Assembly: GCA_963693365.1 (NCBI GenBank)
Contig: CAVNZM010000011.1
Coordinates: 62,001 to 126,000, forward strand
Length of the DNA: 64,000 bases
Reading direction: 5' to 3'
Source: Amoebidium appalachense
Lineage: Eukaryota > Ichthyosporea
Part shown: piece after piece, positions 1 to 10,688 of the stretch
Layout of the letters: each line of letters begins with the position of its first letter
How positions within the stretch are numbered: position 1 is the first letter of the stretch
Position numbers and translations under genes: made by a program
Notes under the pieces: model-generated
What the model was told of the DNA's origin: nothing
Databases searched by the model: none
What the model saw: only the letters and a program-made list of their open reading frames with translations

Positions 1-2189
1 TCAGTGCCCGCATTGCGCGCAACACGCAGATCATCATCCAGGAGGAGACGGGCATCACAAAGGTCATCGACCCGTGGGGGGGCAGCTACCTGATGGAGAA
101 CCTGACCAACACGATTCATGATGAGGCCCTCAAGGTCATCAAGGAAGTCGATGCCCTGGGCGGCATGGCCAAGGCCGTGGCCAGCGGCATGCCTAAGCTA
201 AGAATCGAGGAGTGCGCTGCCAAGCGCCAGGCTAAGATCGACTCTGGCAAGGGTGTGTGCTTTTGTGCATATCGGGGGAGGGGGGGGGGGGGGGGGGGGG
301 AGAGCTGTTGCTGACGTGTGCCTGCAGAGGTGATTGTGGGTGTCAACAAGTACCGCCTGGCCAAGGAGGAGCCCTTCGACGTGCTGTAGGTGTCCTGCCT
401 ACGGTGTCGGTCTTAGTTCCACCTCATGTGTGATGTGCCCAAACCTCGTTCTAGCCACCCCCCCTCCCCCGGTGCGCATGGCTGATGTTGCATGTTTAAA
501 TGTTTGCCCTTGCATGTGTTCTGCTCCTCATTGTGTATGTGTACTTCGTACTATGTTCCTCATTCAACCCCCCCTCCCCCCAAGCATCTGGCAAGTGCAT
601 GTCCCTGCTACTGGCACCCAAGTCCAAAGCAGCTCTTGTGTGGTGGCTGTATGCATGGCTGACGGGGACGCAGGGAGATCGACAACACGATGGTGCGCAA
701 CAAGCAGGTTGCCAAGCTGGAGAAGATCAGGGCCACACGTGACAGCGCAAAGGCCCAGGCCTGCCTCGATGCCCTGACTGAGTGCGCTAAGACCGGCCAG
801 GGCAACCTGATGGACCTGTCCATCAAGGTGGGTGTGTGTGTGGTGGTGGGGGCATGCAAGTGGTGCAGGGGGCTCACTAGGGGGTGTGTGGTGGTGGGGG
901 CATGCAAGTGGTGCTGGGGCTCACTAGGGGCTGTGTGGTGGTGGGGGCATGCAAGTGGTGCACCACTCCAGGGGCTCACTAGGGGCTGCAGGCTGCGCGT
1001 GCACGGTGCACGGTTGGGGAGATCTCGTTGGCGCTGGAGAAGGTTTGGGGCCGCCACAAGCCCGTGGACCGCATGGTCAGCGGGGCCTATGCCAGCGAGT
1101 ATGCCGACGCCAACACCCTCAAGAAGGCCCAGGATGCAGTCAAGAGCTTTGCTACGGCCGAGGGCCGGCCCCCCCGTATCCTCATGGCCAAGATGGGCCA
1201 GGACGGACACGACCGCGGGGCTAAGGTCGTGGCCACGGCCTTTGCCGACCTGGGCTTCGACGTCGACATCGGCCCCCTGTTCCAGGTCCGTGCCATGCCT
1301 GCTGCCTGCTAAGGGCTGAAGGGGAGGGGGTGGGCTTGGGGAGGAAGGAGGGGGAGACCATGGGTGGCCTAATGCTGCAGCACATTGAGGACACTCGGGG
1401 GGAATCAGAACTGCACTTAGGGAGAGGGGGGGGGGAGGGGGGGGGGGGGGGGGGGGGCGGGGGGTCCGCCCGGGTCGCACGCACCTCGTCCATGTCGATG
1501 GCCATCTTGCTGGTGGTGGCCCCGTTGTAGCTGTCGCAGATGTCAATGACGTCCGCCAACACCATGTAGTCGCCCGTGAACATGCGTGAGAGCAGTGCGT
1601 CCGTGTGCACGGCGAAGTCGGTCGAGACGTAGCGGGCAAGCGCACAGTAGGGGGGGCACATAACTGCACTGGGCGGGGCACATAGCTGCGCTGGGGAGGT
1701 TCATGGCTGCATTAGGACATAGATGCACGGGAGGGGCTTATGACCTCCCTAGGGGGCACATAGCACCACCAGGGGGACTCATGAGCCGCTGGGTGTGACT
1801 GGTGGAGGTGTGTGCTGACTTGTAGGGGGCTACAGACGCCCGAGGAGGTGGCCCGGCAGGCTGTGGATGCCGACGTCCACGTGGTCGGCGTCAGCAGTCT
1901 GGCGGCCGGCCACAAGACGCTGGTGCCGGCCCTCAAGAAGCAGCTGGCAGACATGGGCCGGGCTGACATCATCGTCACGGCCGGCGGTGTCATCCCCCCC
2001 CAGGACTACGACTTCCTCTACAAGGCTGGCGTCAGCAGCATCTTCGGCCCCGGTACGTGCAAGGCCGCCTGGGGGGGGGGGGGGGAGGTCATTGGTTGTG
2101 GTGATCTGACTAATGGGTGTGCAGGCACCAAGATCCCCGAGGCAGCCGTCAAGGTGATCGAGGACATCGGCAAGGCCCGCAGCAAGTAG
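1..2189 (+). CDS. Methylmalonyl-CoA mutase, C-terminal part (5' end outside window)
   Basis: Adenosylcobalamin-dependent enzyme converting methylmalonyl-CoA to succinyl-CoA, normally mitochondrial. Six exons join in phase: 1-252, 328-385, 674-827, 992-1285, 1836-2052, 2125-2189 (TAG). The first exon carries the end of the substrate-binding barrel ([14 protein letters not shown]). The fourth and fifth hold the B12-binding domain: GQDGHDRG is the DxHxxG motif that ligates cobalt, followed by the [10 protein letters not shown] and GGVIPPQDY loops. Every segment aligns in order with the animal and bacterial catalytic chain, so this is a one-chain mutase with its cobalamin domain still fused. All introns have GT-AG ends. 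They contain poly-G (269-300), a dispersed element, a donor-side minisatellite and a poly-G block with an antisense exon-like stretch. The start codon lies upstream of the window. Family identity is near certain; boundaries rest on phase and homology. Confidence 0.95.
471..570 (+). repeat. Dispersed intronic element, copy A (shortened)
   Basis: Second visible intron (386-673) of the mutase gene. This segment reads GGCTGATGTTGCAT, then AATGTTTGCC, then a GTGTATGTGTACTTCGTAC stretch, and ends in TTCAACCCCCC. It matches three other segments in this window (46624-46775 plus, 50677-50812 minus, 56835-56982 minus). It lacks the first 45 or so bases of the longer copies. It lies in the sense direction of the host gene, about 100 bases before the next exon. 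Confidence 0.75.
828..991 (+). repeat. Donor-side minisatellite in mutase intron 3
   Basis: Three imperfect units of about 48-55 bp occupy the whole 164-base intron between two mutase exons. Each carries GTGGTGGGGGCATGCAAGTG and GGCTCACTAGGGG. The first unit begins at the 5' splice site itself (AAG/GTGGGTG) and the last runs into the acceptor CTGCAG. Confidence 0.8.
1485..1663 (-). other. Exon-like antisense segment inside a mutase intron, unidentified
   Basis: On the minus strand this segment has coding character: an open frame, GC-rich third positions and no low complexity. An acceptor-like GTGCAG precedes it and a good donor GAG/GTGCGTG follows it. The frame reads about 55 residues, including [19 protein letters not shown] and ending MAIDMDE. 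The predicted donor is followed by a long C run on that strand (G run on plus, 1429-1477). I do not recognise the peptide. It could be an exon of a nested antisense gene, a transposed exon or a gene relic. No adjoining minus-strand exon is evident. Confidence 0.4.
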
Positions 2190-2582
2190 ACCCATGCACA
2201 TGGCGGCAGGCCCGCCAGCACAAGCACCCCCCTGTATAGTTGTTTATTTTAGATGTGCCCCGTGCATATGCATGGCTGGCACGGCACCACTTAATCATCG
2301 GGGCAACACTAGAGTGCCCCGCTACATGTCCACAATACAAGAATGTGCATGTGGAAGCACGTGCATGCACGAAGCTTCAGTTTGTCTCCTGTTCCGATCC
2401 CCTCCCCCCCCCCCACCCTCACCCCGCACAAACACACCACAACCACAAATATCAAGAATCCCTATTAGCTAATCACGTGCCCGTGCAATGTGACGGCAAA
2501 GGCGTAACTCTACTCCTTTATGCAGGCGCTTCTGAGAGGGTTTGCAAAAAAACCAGAATGGAGAATGTGTGTGCAGTCTGGT

Positions 2583-2613
<31 letters not shown>

Positions 2614-3101
2614 AGAAAATGATCTCGAAATCCTCCAAGCCCTGCCTTTTCCTGCCCAAGCTTTTTTTGGGGTACCCCCCTGCAGGCTCCTTGGCTCTTT
2701 CATCTATATTTCGCACCTTATGTCCAAACTGGACATCGTGTTTGGATGAATGCAACAATGTGACTGTGTGTGTGTGCGTGCGCGCCTTACGGCAATGCCA
2801 TAATAGTCTGAACGGTGTGACAGTCTGTATGTGACGTGTGTGTGTGTGTGTGTCGATCCATAAACTAGTAGAGAAAGAGCCTCGGTGTTTGCATACCTCA
2901 AGTTAGTAATGGCCCCAGCACGGTGCCCAGAAATTTAAACGCGCCAATTAAGTGCACCTAGGCACTGTTGGTGCGCGAATGTGTCTACTGTGTGTGTGTG
3001 TGTGTGTGTGTCTGCCTCTATCTCTCTTCTCTGTGTGCATGTGTGTTTGTGTGTGTGTTCGTGTGTGCATTATATGTGCGCATGTGTGTCTGCGTGTTCA
3101 C

Positions 3102-3185
<84 letters not shown>

Positions 3186-3653
3186 CTGTGTGTCTGTGTG
3201 TGTGTGTGTCTCTCAGAGTGTGTGTGTGTGTGTGTGTAACATCTAACATTGTGTACGCGTATGATTGAAACAAATAACTATCAGAAACGAGAATCAATTA
3301 GTCAGCCGTGAAAATCAAACTGAATTTTGGATTAAGATGCCGAAAAGAACCTAAGCTATACAGGTCCTTCATATAGTTTTAAACTTAAATCCTAATGCCA
3401 ACACAACAGGCCGAGCTTCTAAATGAAGATTATCATTGAAAAAAAAAAACTAAAGGAACAGCAGGTGAACACGTGTTGGGTTTCTATGTGCCTCTGGATC
3501 CACGTTCATGAAGCTTCACATACTGCATGCATGTGTGTTGCCCCATGCACACACTTGTGCACTGCATTTGGCCTGCAAATGCAAGCCCGCATGTAGGCGG
3601 CATGGCAGCAGCAATGTCATGCAGTGTACACCGCAGTCCGCACATGGTGTAGA

Positions 3654-3687
<34 letters not shown>

Positions 3688-3980
3688 CCCCCCCTCCCTC
3701 CCTTCCCCTCTTCCCCCACTGTGACAACCACACACACCTTCCAACCGACCCCCCAAAACAAAACGCTCGCCCGAAACGGAGGGGAAGCCGGTTGAATATG
3801 TGTCTGTGGCACCGTATGTGTCAAGTGTGTGATACGTGCGCGCGCGCGCGCGCGTGTGTGTGTATGTGTGTGTGCACATGTGTGTGTGCATATGTGTGTG
3901 TGTCACGGTGTGTGTGTGGTGTGAGCTACAAACCAAGACCCAGGCCAAATCATATGCCAACGTAGATCAATCAAAAAAGT
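2190..3980. repeat. Non-coding spacer rich in simple repeats
   Basis: Downstream of the mutase stop I see no gene. The stretch holds poly-G (2582-2612), mixed (TG)n and (TC)n tracts (about 2990-3238, including a pure CT run near 3103-3155), poly-C (3655-3704) and (CG)n/(TG)n (3838-3915). ORFs here are translations of these tracts. Confidence 0.8.
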
Positions 3981-4242
3981 GCTGTAGTTCAGAACCCAAA
4001 AACAAAACAACTTGAAGGCAAGCGTGCACACACATACTATGATACTGTGTACCATTTAATAGTAATGGGGTCTATCACACACTTTCTCGAATGACTGTCT
4101 TGTATTCCAACTTATAATACTGGCTGCATTCCATGCCCCTTAGAATCCACATTTTCCTGCCCACACTGTGGCCAGTGTACAGCGACATTATGCAAGAGTG
4201 TGACATGCTGCAGTGCACGGCCACCCGCGCCTGTATCTAGTG

Positions 4243-4286
4243 AGGTTCTGCGGCCATAGGCCCTAAGGTTCATCATCTTAACCCCC

Positions 4287-4319
<33 letters not shown>

Positions 4320-4342
4320 ACCACCACCACCACCACCACCAC

Positions 4343-4378
<36 letters not shown>

Positions 4379-4479
4379 ATGTACAAGGGGTGGGTGGGTG
4401 GGGGGTGGGGGGTGGGGGGAGGGGGGAGGGGGCGAGGGGGGTTAAGATGATGAACCTTAGGGCCTGTGGCCGCAGAACC
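4243..4479. repeat. Inverted repeat with homopolymer core
   Basis: About 40 bp at the left end (GGTTCTGCGGCCATAGGCCC and on to CATCATCTTAAC) recur inverted at the right end with one mismatch. Inside the arms lie, in order, poly-C, a (CCA)n run, a poly-A run of about 35 and G-rich sequence. The C and G halves are themselves complementary, so the whole can fold into one long hairpin with an A-rich loop. It could be a small non-autonomous transposon or a palindromic rearrangement. Confidence 0.8.
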
Positions 4480-4500
4480 TCAATTGAATGGCACAAGTAA

Positions 4501-4703
4501 GACTGTCTGATGTAAGGCTATCTATCGGTACACTCTATATTGGAGGGTTAAGACTGTCTGATGTAAGACTATCTATCGGTACACTCTATATTGGAGGGTT
4601 AAGACTGTCTGATGTTAGGCTATCTATCGGTACACTCTATATTGGAGGGTTAAGACTGTCTGATGTAAGACTATCTATCGGTACACTCTGTATTGGAGGG
4701 TTT
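4501..4703. repeat. 51-bp tandem repeat, four copies
   Basis: Four head-to-tail units of 51 bp, each starting GACTGTCTGATGTAAG and ending TTGGAGGGTTAA, differ at a few positions. Because 51 is divisible by three, the frame stays open on the plus strand and would encode a 17-residue repeat containing RLSIGTLYIGG. Nothing else supports it as a gene. Confidence 0.9.
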
Positions 4704-5164
4704 TCATTGGACCCCCTACCCCGGACGTACCAGTTGTCGATCAGCGAGTGGCCCCTGTAGCGCCTAGTCCAGCCACCAAGTGGGCACAAAAGGTGCACAA
4801 TTACTGCATGTTGTTGGAAGGAGCCAGCAGCAGGCCCATCCATCATAGTATTAAAGTTTGGACTGCACCCATCATTCCCACGTCGCCACCGGCGGATACG
4901 TCCGTATCCACCCGTATTATTGTTAATGGCCACCGTGCAAGTTATGTTGCAGTGTGTACACGTAAGCAAAGAAAATCTAGGGCAGCAATTGAGAACTCCT
5001 TAACAAGAAATTTTTCCAAACCCCCCCCCCCCCAAAAAAAAACAAAAAAAAACAAAAAAAAACAAAAACAAATAAATGTAGCATTACTACGCAAGGATAA
5101 TGTCACGGACTTGTGCATCACAGTGATCATGTGGCTGCGCACCGCAAATGCATCTGCCTGTGCA

Positions 5165-5272
5165 CTAGTATTGCATGCACGTGTGTGTGCACCAGTACTA
5201 TTGCATGCACGTGTGTGTGTGCGCCAGTATTGCATGCACGTGTGTGTGCGCGCCAGTATTGCATGCACGGGA
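5165..5272. repeat. Short tandem repeat around GCATGCACGTGTGTG
   Basis: Four imperfect units of about 30-33 bp, each with CAGTATTGCATGCACG or a close variant. No gene is visible from 4704 to 5981. An A-rich tract (about 5032-5073) and a (TA)n(CA)n tract (5725-5772) also lie here. Confidence 0.75.
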
Positions 5273-5981
5273 GCTCCCAGTGCCTGCTGTTATGCCGTCG
5301 GGTGAATTCTGACTATGTTCAAGACATCACCCAGCTCTTTGGACCATTTCTCTGCCCCCAGGACACCACCGCCACACGGCAGACACCAGCAAGGCCGGCC
5401 AGTGTTACGAGGGCTATCTGCAGCCCCCATTTTTAATTAATTGTTGCCACCCGGTGACTTGGTCCCCCCTGGAGACAGCACGCCACAGCTCACCCGTGTC
5501 CTTTCTATTGTTTGCAGACAGCCCTATGCCCACATGGAATAGACTTAACAACGCGGGGCCAAAAGTGTTGCTCTTATGTTCACACTATACTATCGGAGAT
5601 CAACAGCACATCTTTGCAAAAGTTTCATACCCTTTCATTCGGCACCACCATGCCTGCACCACATAAATTGTATCCCAGTGACATACGAACCATTATCAAC
5701 ATTCATGCTATATTTGGGTACAGATATATATATATATATATATTCACACACACACACACACACACACACACCAGTGCTTGGCCTGGCCATGTTTTTGCCA
5801 CGGCCTATCTGCTTGAGTGTGTGAGGAACTAAAATGGGCGGAAAAATGATACGTGTGCGTGTATAAAAGTGCAATGTAACGTGTATTCAAGGTTTTGTGT
5901 TGTAGGTTGGGGTCTTTGTGCGCGCGCATATTTAGCGTGTATTTGCGTGTTGATGGTTGTGTGTGTGTGTGCCTGCCACTG

Positions 5982-6854
5982 CTAAGCCACCAGCAGGCTT
6001 GTAGTGCTGTGCATGTTGTTGTAGTGCACCATGGCTGCTTCCTTCCACGCCAGCTCGGCCAGCATCAGCTCCTCCCTCTCGCTGTCCTCACACACGTGGA
6101 ACAGCGACGTCTTGCGCTCCTGTACAGCCCCTGTGTCCTCCGCCTGTGCTGCCTGTGCCTCCCTCTGCCTTGCATATGCCAGGGCAGCAGTAATGGCCCC
6201 GTCCAGGCGTGCCTGTGCCCGTGCCGTGTCCTGGGCCTGCAGGGTGGCCAGGGGGGGGAACCTGTAGACAGGCACGAGCGACTCCTTCCTCTCGTCCTTG
6301 GCCTGGCTGGGTGGTGGGGACGTGAACAGGTCCTTTCTGGTGGTGGGCAGTGGCGCCGACAGCACAGGCGCTATTTTCTTCTTCCTGCTACCCCGCCCCA
6401 GCCACCCCGCCACGGTTTGCCTGGCACGCAGCTTCTCGGAACCCAGCGACCCGCTGGAGGCCAGCGAGAGGGTCGACACGTCCTGCCGGGTCAGGGCTGA
6501 CGGGTCGGTGATGTAGGCGCGCAGCTGCAGCTCGGGGCCCTCGCTGCTCTGCACCCAGCGCTTGGCCGTGGGCAGGCCGTCGGGCGGCAGCAGCGGCCAC
6601 AGCAGGCGGGCCAGTGTGCGGCCGCTGTTGGCCTTGACCTTGACACTCAGCTCCCGGCCCCCGTCACTGGGCTTGGCGGCTATACGGCACACCGTGTTCC
6701 ACGTGGCCGTGCTGCCGTGCACGTCCACGCCGTCGGTCTTGTACTTGCGGCTGGCCACGGCCACCACGGCCTGCACGGCCACCTCCTTGCGCTCCAGCAC
6801 CAGCCCCCGCACCCCGTACACCTCCACCACTACCTCGCACCCGCCCTTGCCCAT
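5982..6854 (-). CDS. Possible C2-like domain protein, single exon
   Basis: Uninterrupted 290-residue frame from an ATG to a stop, GC-rich and without simple repeats, which stands out from its surroundings. Residues about 6-60 (start VVVEVYGVRGLVL, then KYKTDGVD and ATWNTVCRI) have the alternating hydrophobic pattern of a beta-sandwich, as in C2 or NT-C2 membrane-binding domains. This is a weak fold-level impression. The middle is basic and serine-rich (GRGSRKKK). The C-terminal third (TARAQARLDGAITAALAYA onward) is likely helical and ends in LAWKEAAMVHYNNMHS. It has no signal peptide or membrane segment. No partner is suggested by neighbours. A real gene is likely; the function is uncertain. 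Confidence 0.55.
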   Translation of the reverse strand: MGKGGCEVVVEVYGVRGLVLERKEVAVQAVVAVASRKYKTDGVDVHGSTATWNTVCRIAAKPSDGGRELSVKVKANSGRTLARLLWPLLPPDGLPTAKRWVQSSEGPELQLRAYITDPSALTRQDVSTLSLASSGSLGSEKLRARQTVAGWLGRGSRKKKIAPVLSAPLPTTRKDLFTSPPPSQAKDERKESLVPVYRFPPLATLQAQDTARAQARLDGAITAALAYARQREAQAAQAEDTGAVQERKTSLFHVCEDSEREELMLAELAWKEAAMVHYNNMHSTTSLLVA

Positions 6855-7569
6855 CCTGCCGCCACAGCTCGCAGTGCTGCCGGGGTGGATGTTGACTGTG
6901 CTCCTACAAAAGTTCTTGTCTAGCTGGTTGATGGTTTCAGAGAGGCCTTACACAGATCCTACTATTAGTTTAGTGGGTGTGCTATATTAGTAACAGTGCA
7001 CTAGTGAGGCGCCATGCACTGCCCTCACAAGGGTTCTAGTCTGCCTTACAAAGGTCCCAGAGTCAGTATGGTTGTTTTAGAGACAGGGGCGAAGTCTTTG
7101 CATTGTTCTATTTCAAAAGGAAGCCTTTTTAGGCCCTTTCACTGTATGGTTTGACAGCAAGTGTTGGGTTTGCCATGGGTAAGACAGCCCTTTCTACCTT
7201 CTCCCATTCTAACGCCTGGCCTATGTTGCGAAGCGGAGGTAGTGGTGTAGGGACCTCAACTTTACTCGTTATTTATCCAGGGATTGGTGTAACTAGGCGA
7301 TATGATTGGCGTGGCCCCTGTTTTGCCACGTTGCTTTTATCGGTTTTTTTTTAGCAGCATTCCATCCGGAGGCACCCGCAGTCCCGCACTCCACCCAAAG
7401 TAACGGGGGGTGTTACGAAGGCCCACATTCAACCTAGATCGATGGCATGCCGGGTGGAATGCGGTATGTGAAAAAAAAACAGACCGATATGCTTTTGGGA
7501 TACACGATAAACAGCCAATTGCTAAACGTATAGACACTTTATAACATTCCTAAAATAGATCTATTCAAT

Positions 7570-7745
7570 CGCAACGCTAATTAGGTGATAACGAGGGTAA
7601 GCTAAGCCAATCATCGGCGGCGACCGACCTTGACCAATACCGAACGTATTTTATCTGCTTGAGCCAATCACACCAATTCATAAACATGGACCAATCAACC
7701 AATCGGAGCATACTTTTGGTTTCAAAATGATTGGACAGAACTCGT
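7570..7745. promoter_or_regulatory. Cluster of CCAAT motifs
   Basis: Six or more CCAAT/ATTGG pentamers lie within 170 bases (GCCAATCATCGG, GACCAATACC, GAGCCAATCAC, ACCAATCAACCAATCGG, ATGATTGGACAG). Such clusters usually mark NF-Y-bound promoters, but no gene start is assigned next to this one. The 6855-8118 stretch holds no recognisable gene. Confidence 0.3.
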
Positions 7746-8118
7746 AGGACAGAAAAACCGTACACCACCGCCTGGTATGATTTTCGCAAGTGGCCAAAAT
7801 CTTACAGGTAGTGGTAGGAAAAATGTTCAGAATTCATGGCATATAATACTTTCCTACACCACCACCTGAACCATTCGCAACGTCCGCCTGTTTTCGGATA
7901 CGAAGGTGCAAAAGCCGGAGCCCGGGGGGGTAGGGTAACACCTTTTACTTGTGCCATGGGTACACCAGCACTGCTTTACGATGGTCCACGTACAAGATCA
8001 ATCGGCCGATGTAAAGTGTCGCAGCAGTCACAAAGAGATTGGCTACTACATATGTACAATGTCTATGTATATGCCTATATACCTACACATGACAACTTTG
8101 GACAAGACAACCTCGAAA

Positions 8119-8492
8119 TGTACTCTGATGTTGATATTGCCTGGGAAGTTGTGCAGTGGCGTTGTAATTTTTGTTTCCATCGTCGCTGGTGCCACTTTTG
8201 TGCTGAACTTTTTATCGCAAGCATGTTGATAGGTGTGAGTGTTTATGTCGCGTTTTACCACTTTCCCTACGGGTGTCTGCTACACTGGCTGGCAATGTGA
8301 CCACTTAGACTTTTTGTTTAATTCTGTTGGTCGTCACATTGAGTATTTATATGATTTTCACACAGTGTTCAGGTATCTCAGTATGCACTTGTTACTGGAT
8401 AACTCGTGAAGTTTTTATTGTCTTCTCAGTATGCCGTCCATACTTGCATATCTTTCCGTCGAATAAAAATCCAGTCAAAAGAAAAAAAAAAA
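8119..8492 (+). mobile_element. 3' fragment of a non-LTR retrotransposon
   Basis: From CTCTGATGTTGATATTGCC to the A-rich tail, this closely matches the 3' ends of the elements at 39844-42710 and 42736-43611, in opposite orientation to them. It encodes the last cysteine/histidine-rich segment (CFHRRWCHFCAEL), then a frame-damaged tail, a 3' UTR with AATAAA and ATCCAGTCAAAAG, and poly-A. It is severely 5'-truncated, as usual for target-primed reverse transcription. The upstream part of the open frame from 7836 is unrelated. Confidence 0.9.
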
Positions 8493-9030
8493 AAAGAAAA
8501 AAAAATGTACCTATTAGCGCGACCGAGGGGTTTTATGGAGCCTGGCCGCCTGGGTACGCAAAGTTTGAGAATGAGTGCGTCCATTGGACCAACTTTTTTA
8601 AATACGCCAATCAGAAAACACATGGCAGCATAGATTGCTTTCGGCACCAGCCAGTCGAGACCATTATCCAATCGTTAGCCTCCTTTGACCCTGAAATTCC
8701 TGAATAGTTCAAAGTAAAAACACGGGCTCCAGAGGGCACATACGAACGGCTCATACCTGACTGTAACGAAACCGGGGATTGCAATTGTAAGCTCTGATCT
8801 GTACACGCAGGTTTCATGGCATTCAAAGACTTTTCAGGGTTTTGTTGCGGACATCATTGAAGCATAGTGACAAATGCAGCAGCTGCATGACAGTCTAGGA
8901 AGAAAAAAGTGCAATCGTGTGTACAAACATAGCCGAAGACTTGATTGGTCCACGTCATGATGACGGACACCAATTACACTCTTGTATGCAGCCGCATGGC
9001 GGCATGATGCGCGCTGCCTCAAAAGAGCAC

Positions 9031-9060
9031 GGCCTCCTAATCTCCCGGGCCTGGAAACTG
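9031..9060 (+). repeat. Dispersed 30-bp repeat, plus copy
   Basis: Thirty bases beginning GGCCTCCTAATCTCCCGGG and ending GGAAACTG are identical to the reverse complement of 10659-10688. The first 11 bases also recur in the hairpin at 14677-14719. Flanks diverge. This may be the terminus of an unrecognised transposon or SINE. The surrounding 8493-9620 stretch holds no gene I can support. Confidence 0.75.
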
Positions 9061-9619
9061 GTGCGTCACGATCTTAAGCTGAATTCCGGGCCAGGCTTAC
9101 TCCAGCCTGACCCGAAATGATCAGCGATTTCAGCCTGTTCCGAAAATAGCATCAAAAATGAGAGGCCCGGTTCCGAAAATATTATTGTAACAGGCTGGTT
9201 TTGGCGGGGAAATTGGCCAATCGCATCGTTCGTAGCTGACTGTTCAAGCTTTTTTTTTCCGAGCAGGCTGAGCCTCATACGGTTGTTGTTTTTTGCTTAG
9301 GACAAACACCAAACGAATACCAAAATCGTTGGCTCTTAAACACCGTTAAGCTACGTATTTAGCTAATCTAAAATGGGGTATAAAGATGCCTACTCAGAAT
9401 AGTGTATATGGCTGACAGTCCAACTACGTAACTACGCCTTCGGGCAGGAAATGCACTGTGCTGCGGTGTAAAAGCCGAAGGATCCTTCTGAGCAACCACG
9501 TTCAAAATGGGTGGCGGGCTATATTTACCCTAAGATAAGAAGGTTTGAATTAAGAAACCTGCCACACGGAAGGAAATGGGGGGAAGGGAGAATAATAGAA
9601 AGCAACTCAACTTCACAAC

Positions 9620-9827
9620 CCTCCCCCCCCCCCCCCCCCCCTCCCCCCTCCCCGCCCCCACCACCACCATCACCACCACCACCACCACGCATCCTGACAC
9701 TTTGGGGGGGTGCCTGATTGGCTAGGTTTGTTCTTCCCCATTTCCTCCCATTTCACAGCTAACCGTGTGGTTTCCCGGTGCCTACCGCTCCACCCATCAC
9801 TAGAGATTTTGCCCCCCTCCCCCCTCC

Positions 9828-9860
<33 letters not shown>

Positions 9861-10335
9861 GCAGTACCAATAAACGATAGTCTCTGCTCCCTCCCGACCT
9901 TTTTCCTGCCCATCTAGCAACTCTTTTTGAAAATTAAATAGGGCCGAACCAAGTATATACACTTACAACATGGCTTAAGCTTCTTATGCTTAGAAAAAGA
10001 GAGGGAGGGAGGGAGGGAGAGAGAGAGTGAGCGTGGGAGTGAGCGAGATAGAGCTATCGAGTGTGTGTGTGGATGGCTGAGTATGTGTGTGTGTGGTTGT
10101 GCGGCCGATGTGGGATGTGCATGTTTTTTTTAGGCCTTTTGTTTATATGCGTGCGTGCGTGTGTGACCGTGTGCATGTTTGGGTGTGTGCGTGTTTGCGT
10201 TTTCATTGTGCCGACGCCAGAGTCTGAAGTTGTGTGTTAATCGGCTCTTTGCTCGGCGCAAGAGTAAGAGCGTGTATCATGGGTGTTTGTGTGTTTGTGT
10301 GCGTGTGTGTGTGTGTGTGTGCCAGTGTTCCTCCC
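9620..10335. repeat. Low-complexity block
   Basis: Poly-C (9623-9642 and 9826-9844) with a CCA-rich stretch between, a GAGAGG-rich tract (9998-10030) and TG-rich sequence with a pure (TG)n near 10306-10322. No gene is visible. Confidence 0.8.
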
Positions 10336-10658
10336 TCCCCCCCCCCCCCCCCCTCCTCCTCCCCCTTCGCCTCTTAAGCCACAACCACCACCACCATTCG
10401 TGCCATTGCAACCGTGGTTGGCACACGCAACCACATTAGTTCCACAGCTGAAAAATAAATACACATTTGTGCATTTATGTGTGTTTGTGTGTATAATATA
10501 ATCATGTATGACGGTTTCAAGTAGTCATGTTTCTTCTCGCGGTTCAGTGAGCCTTGGAAAGCTTCGCGTGTTTTGAGTACTGTGACGTGTCGATAGACTT
10601 TGCCCCTCGATCGATCCAAACCAGCCTGTTCGATTTTTAGATTCCGATTCGAACCCTG

Positions 10659-10688
10659 CAGTTTCCAGGCCCGGGAGATTAGGAGGCC
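10659..10688 (-). repeat. Dispersed 30-bp repeat, minus copy
   Basis: Exact inverted copy of 9031-9060. On the minus strand it is preceded by TTTTGCAA and followed after three bases by GGTTCGAATC. That ten-mer resembles a tRNA B-box, so a tRNA-derived SINE is possible, but no A-box or cloverleaf was found. From 10700 to 11800 I see no gene; there is a CA-rich tract near 11207-11255. Confidence 0.7.

Noticed and set aside
608-1681. 357-codon minus-strand ORF over the mutase gene
   Set aside because: Shadow of the mutase exons plus a poly-C run; the exon-like part is in another frame.
7836-8300. 154-codon plus-strand ORF
   Set aside because: Its first half is unrelated sequence; the second half is the out-of-frame LINE fragment.
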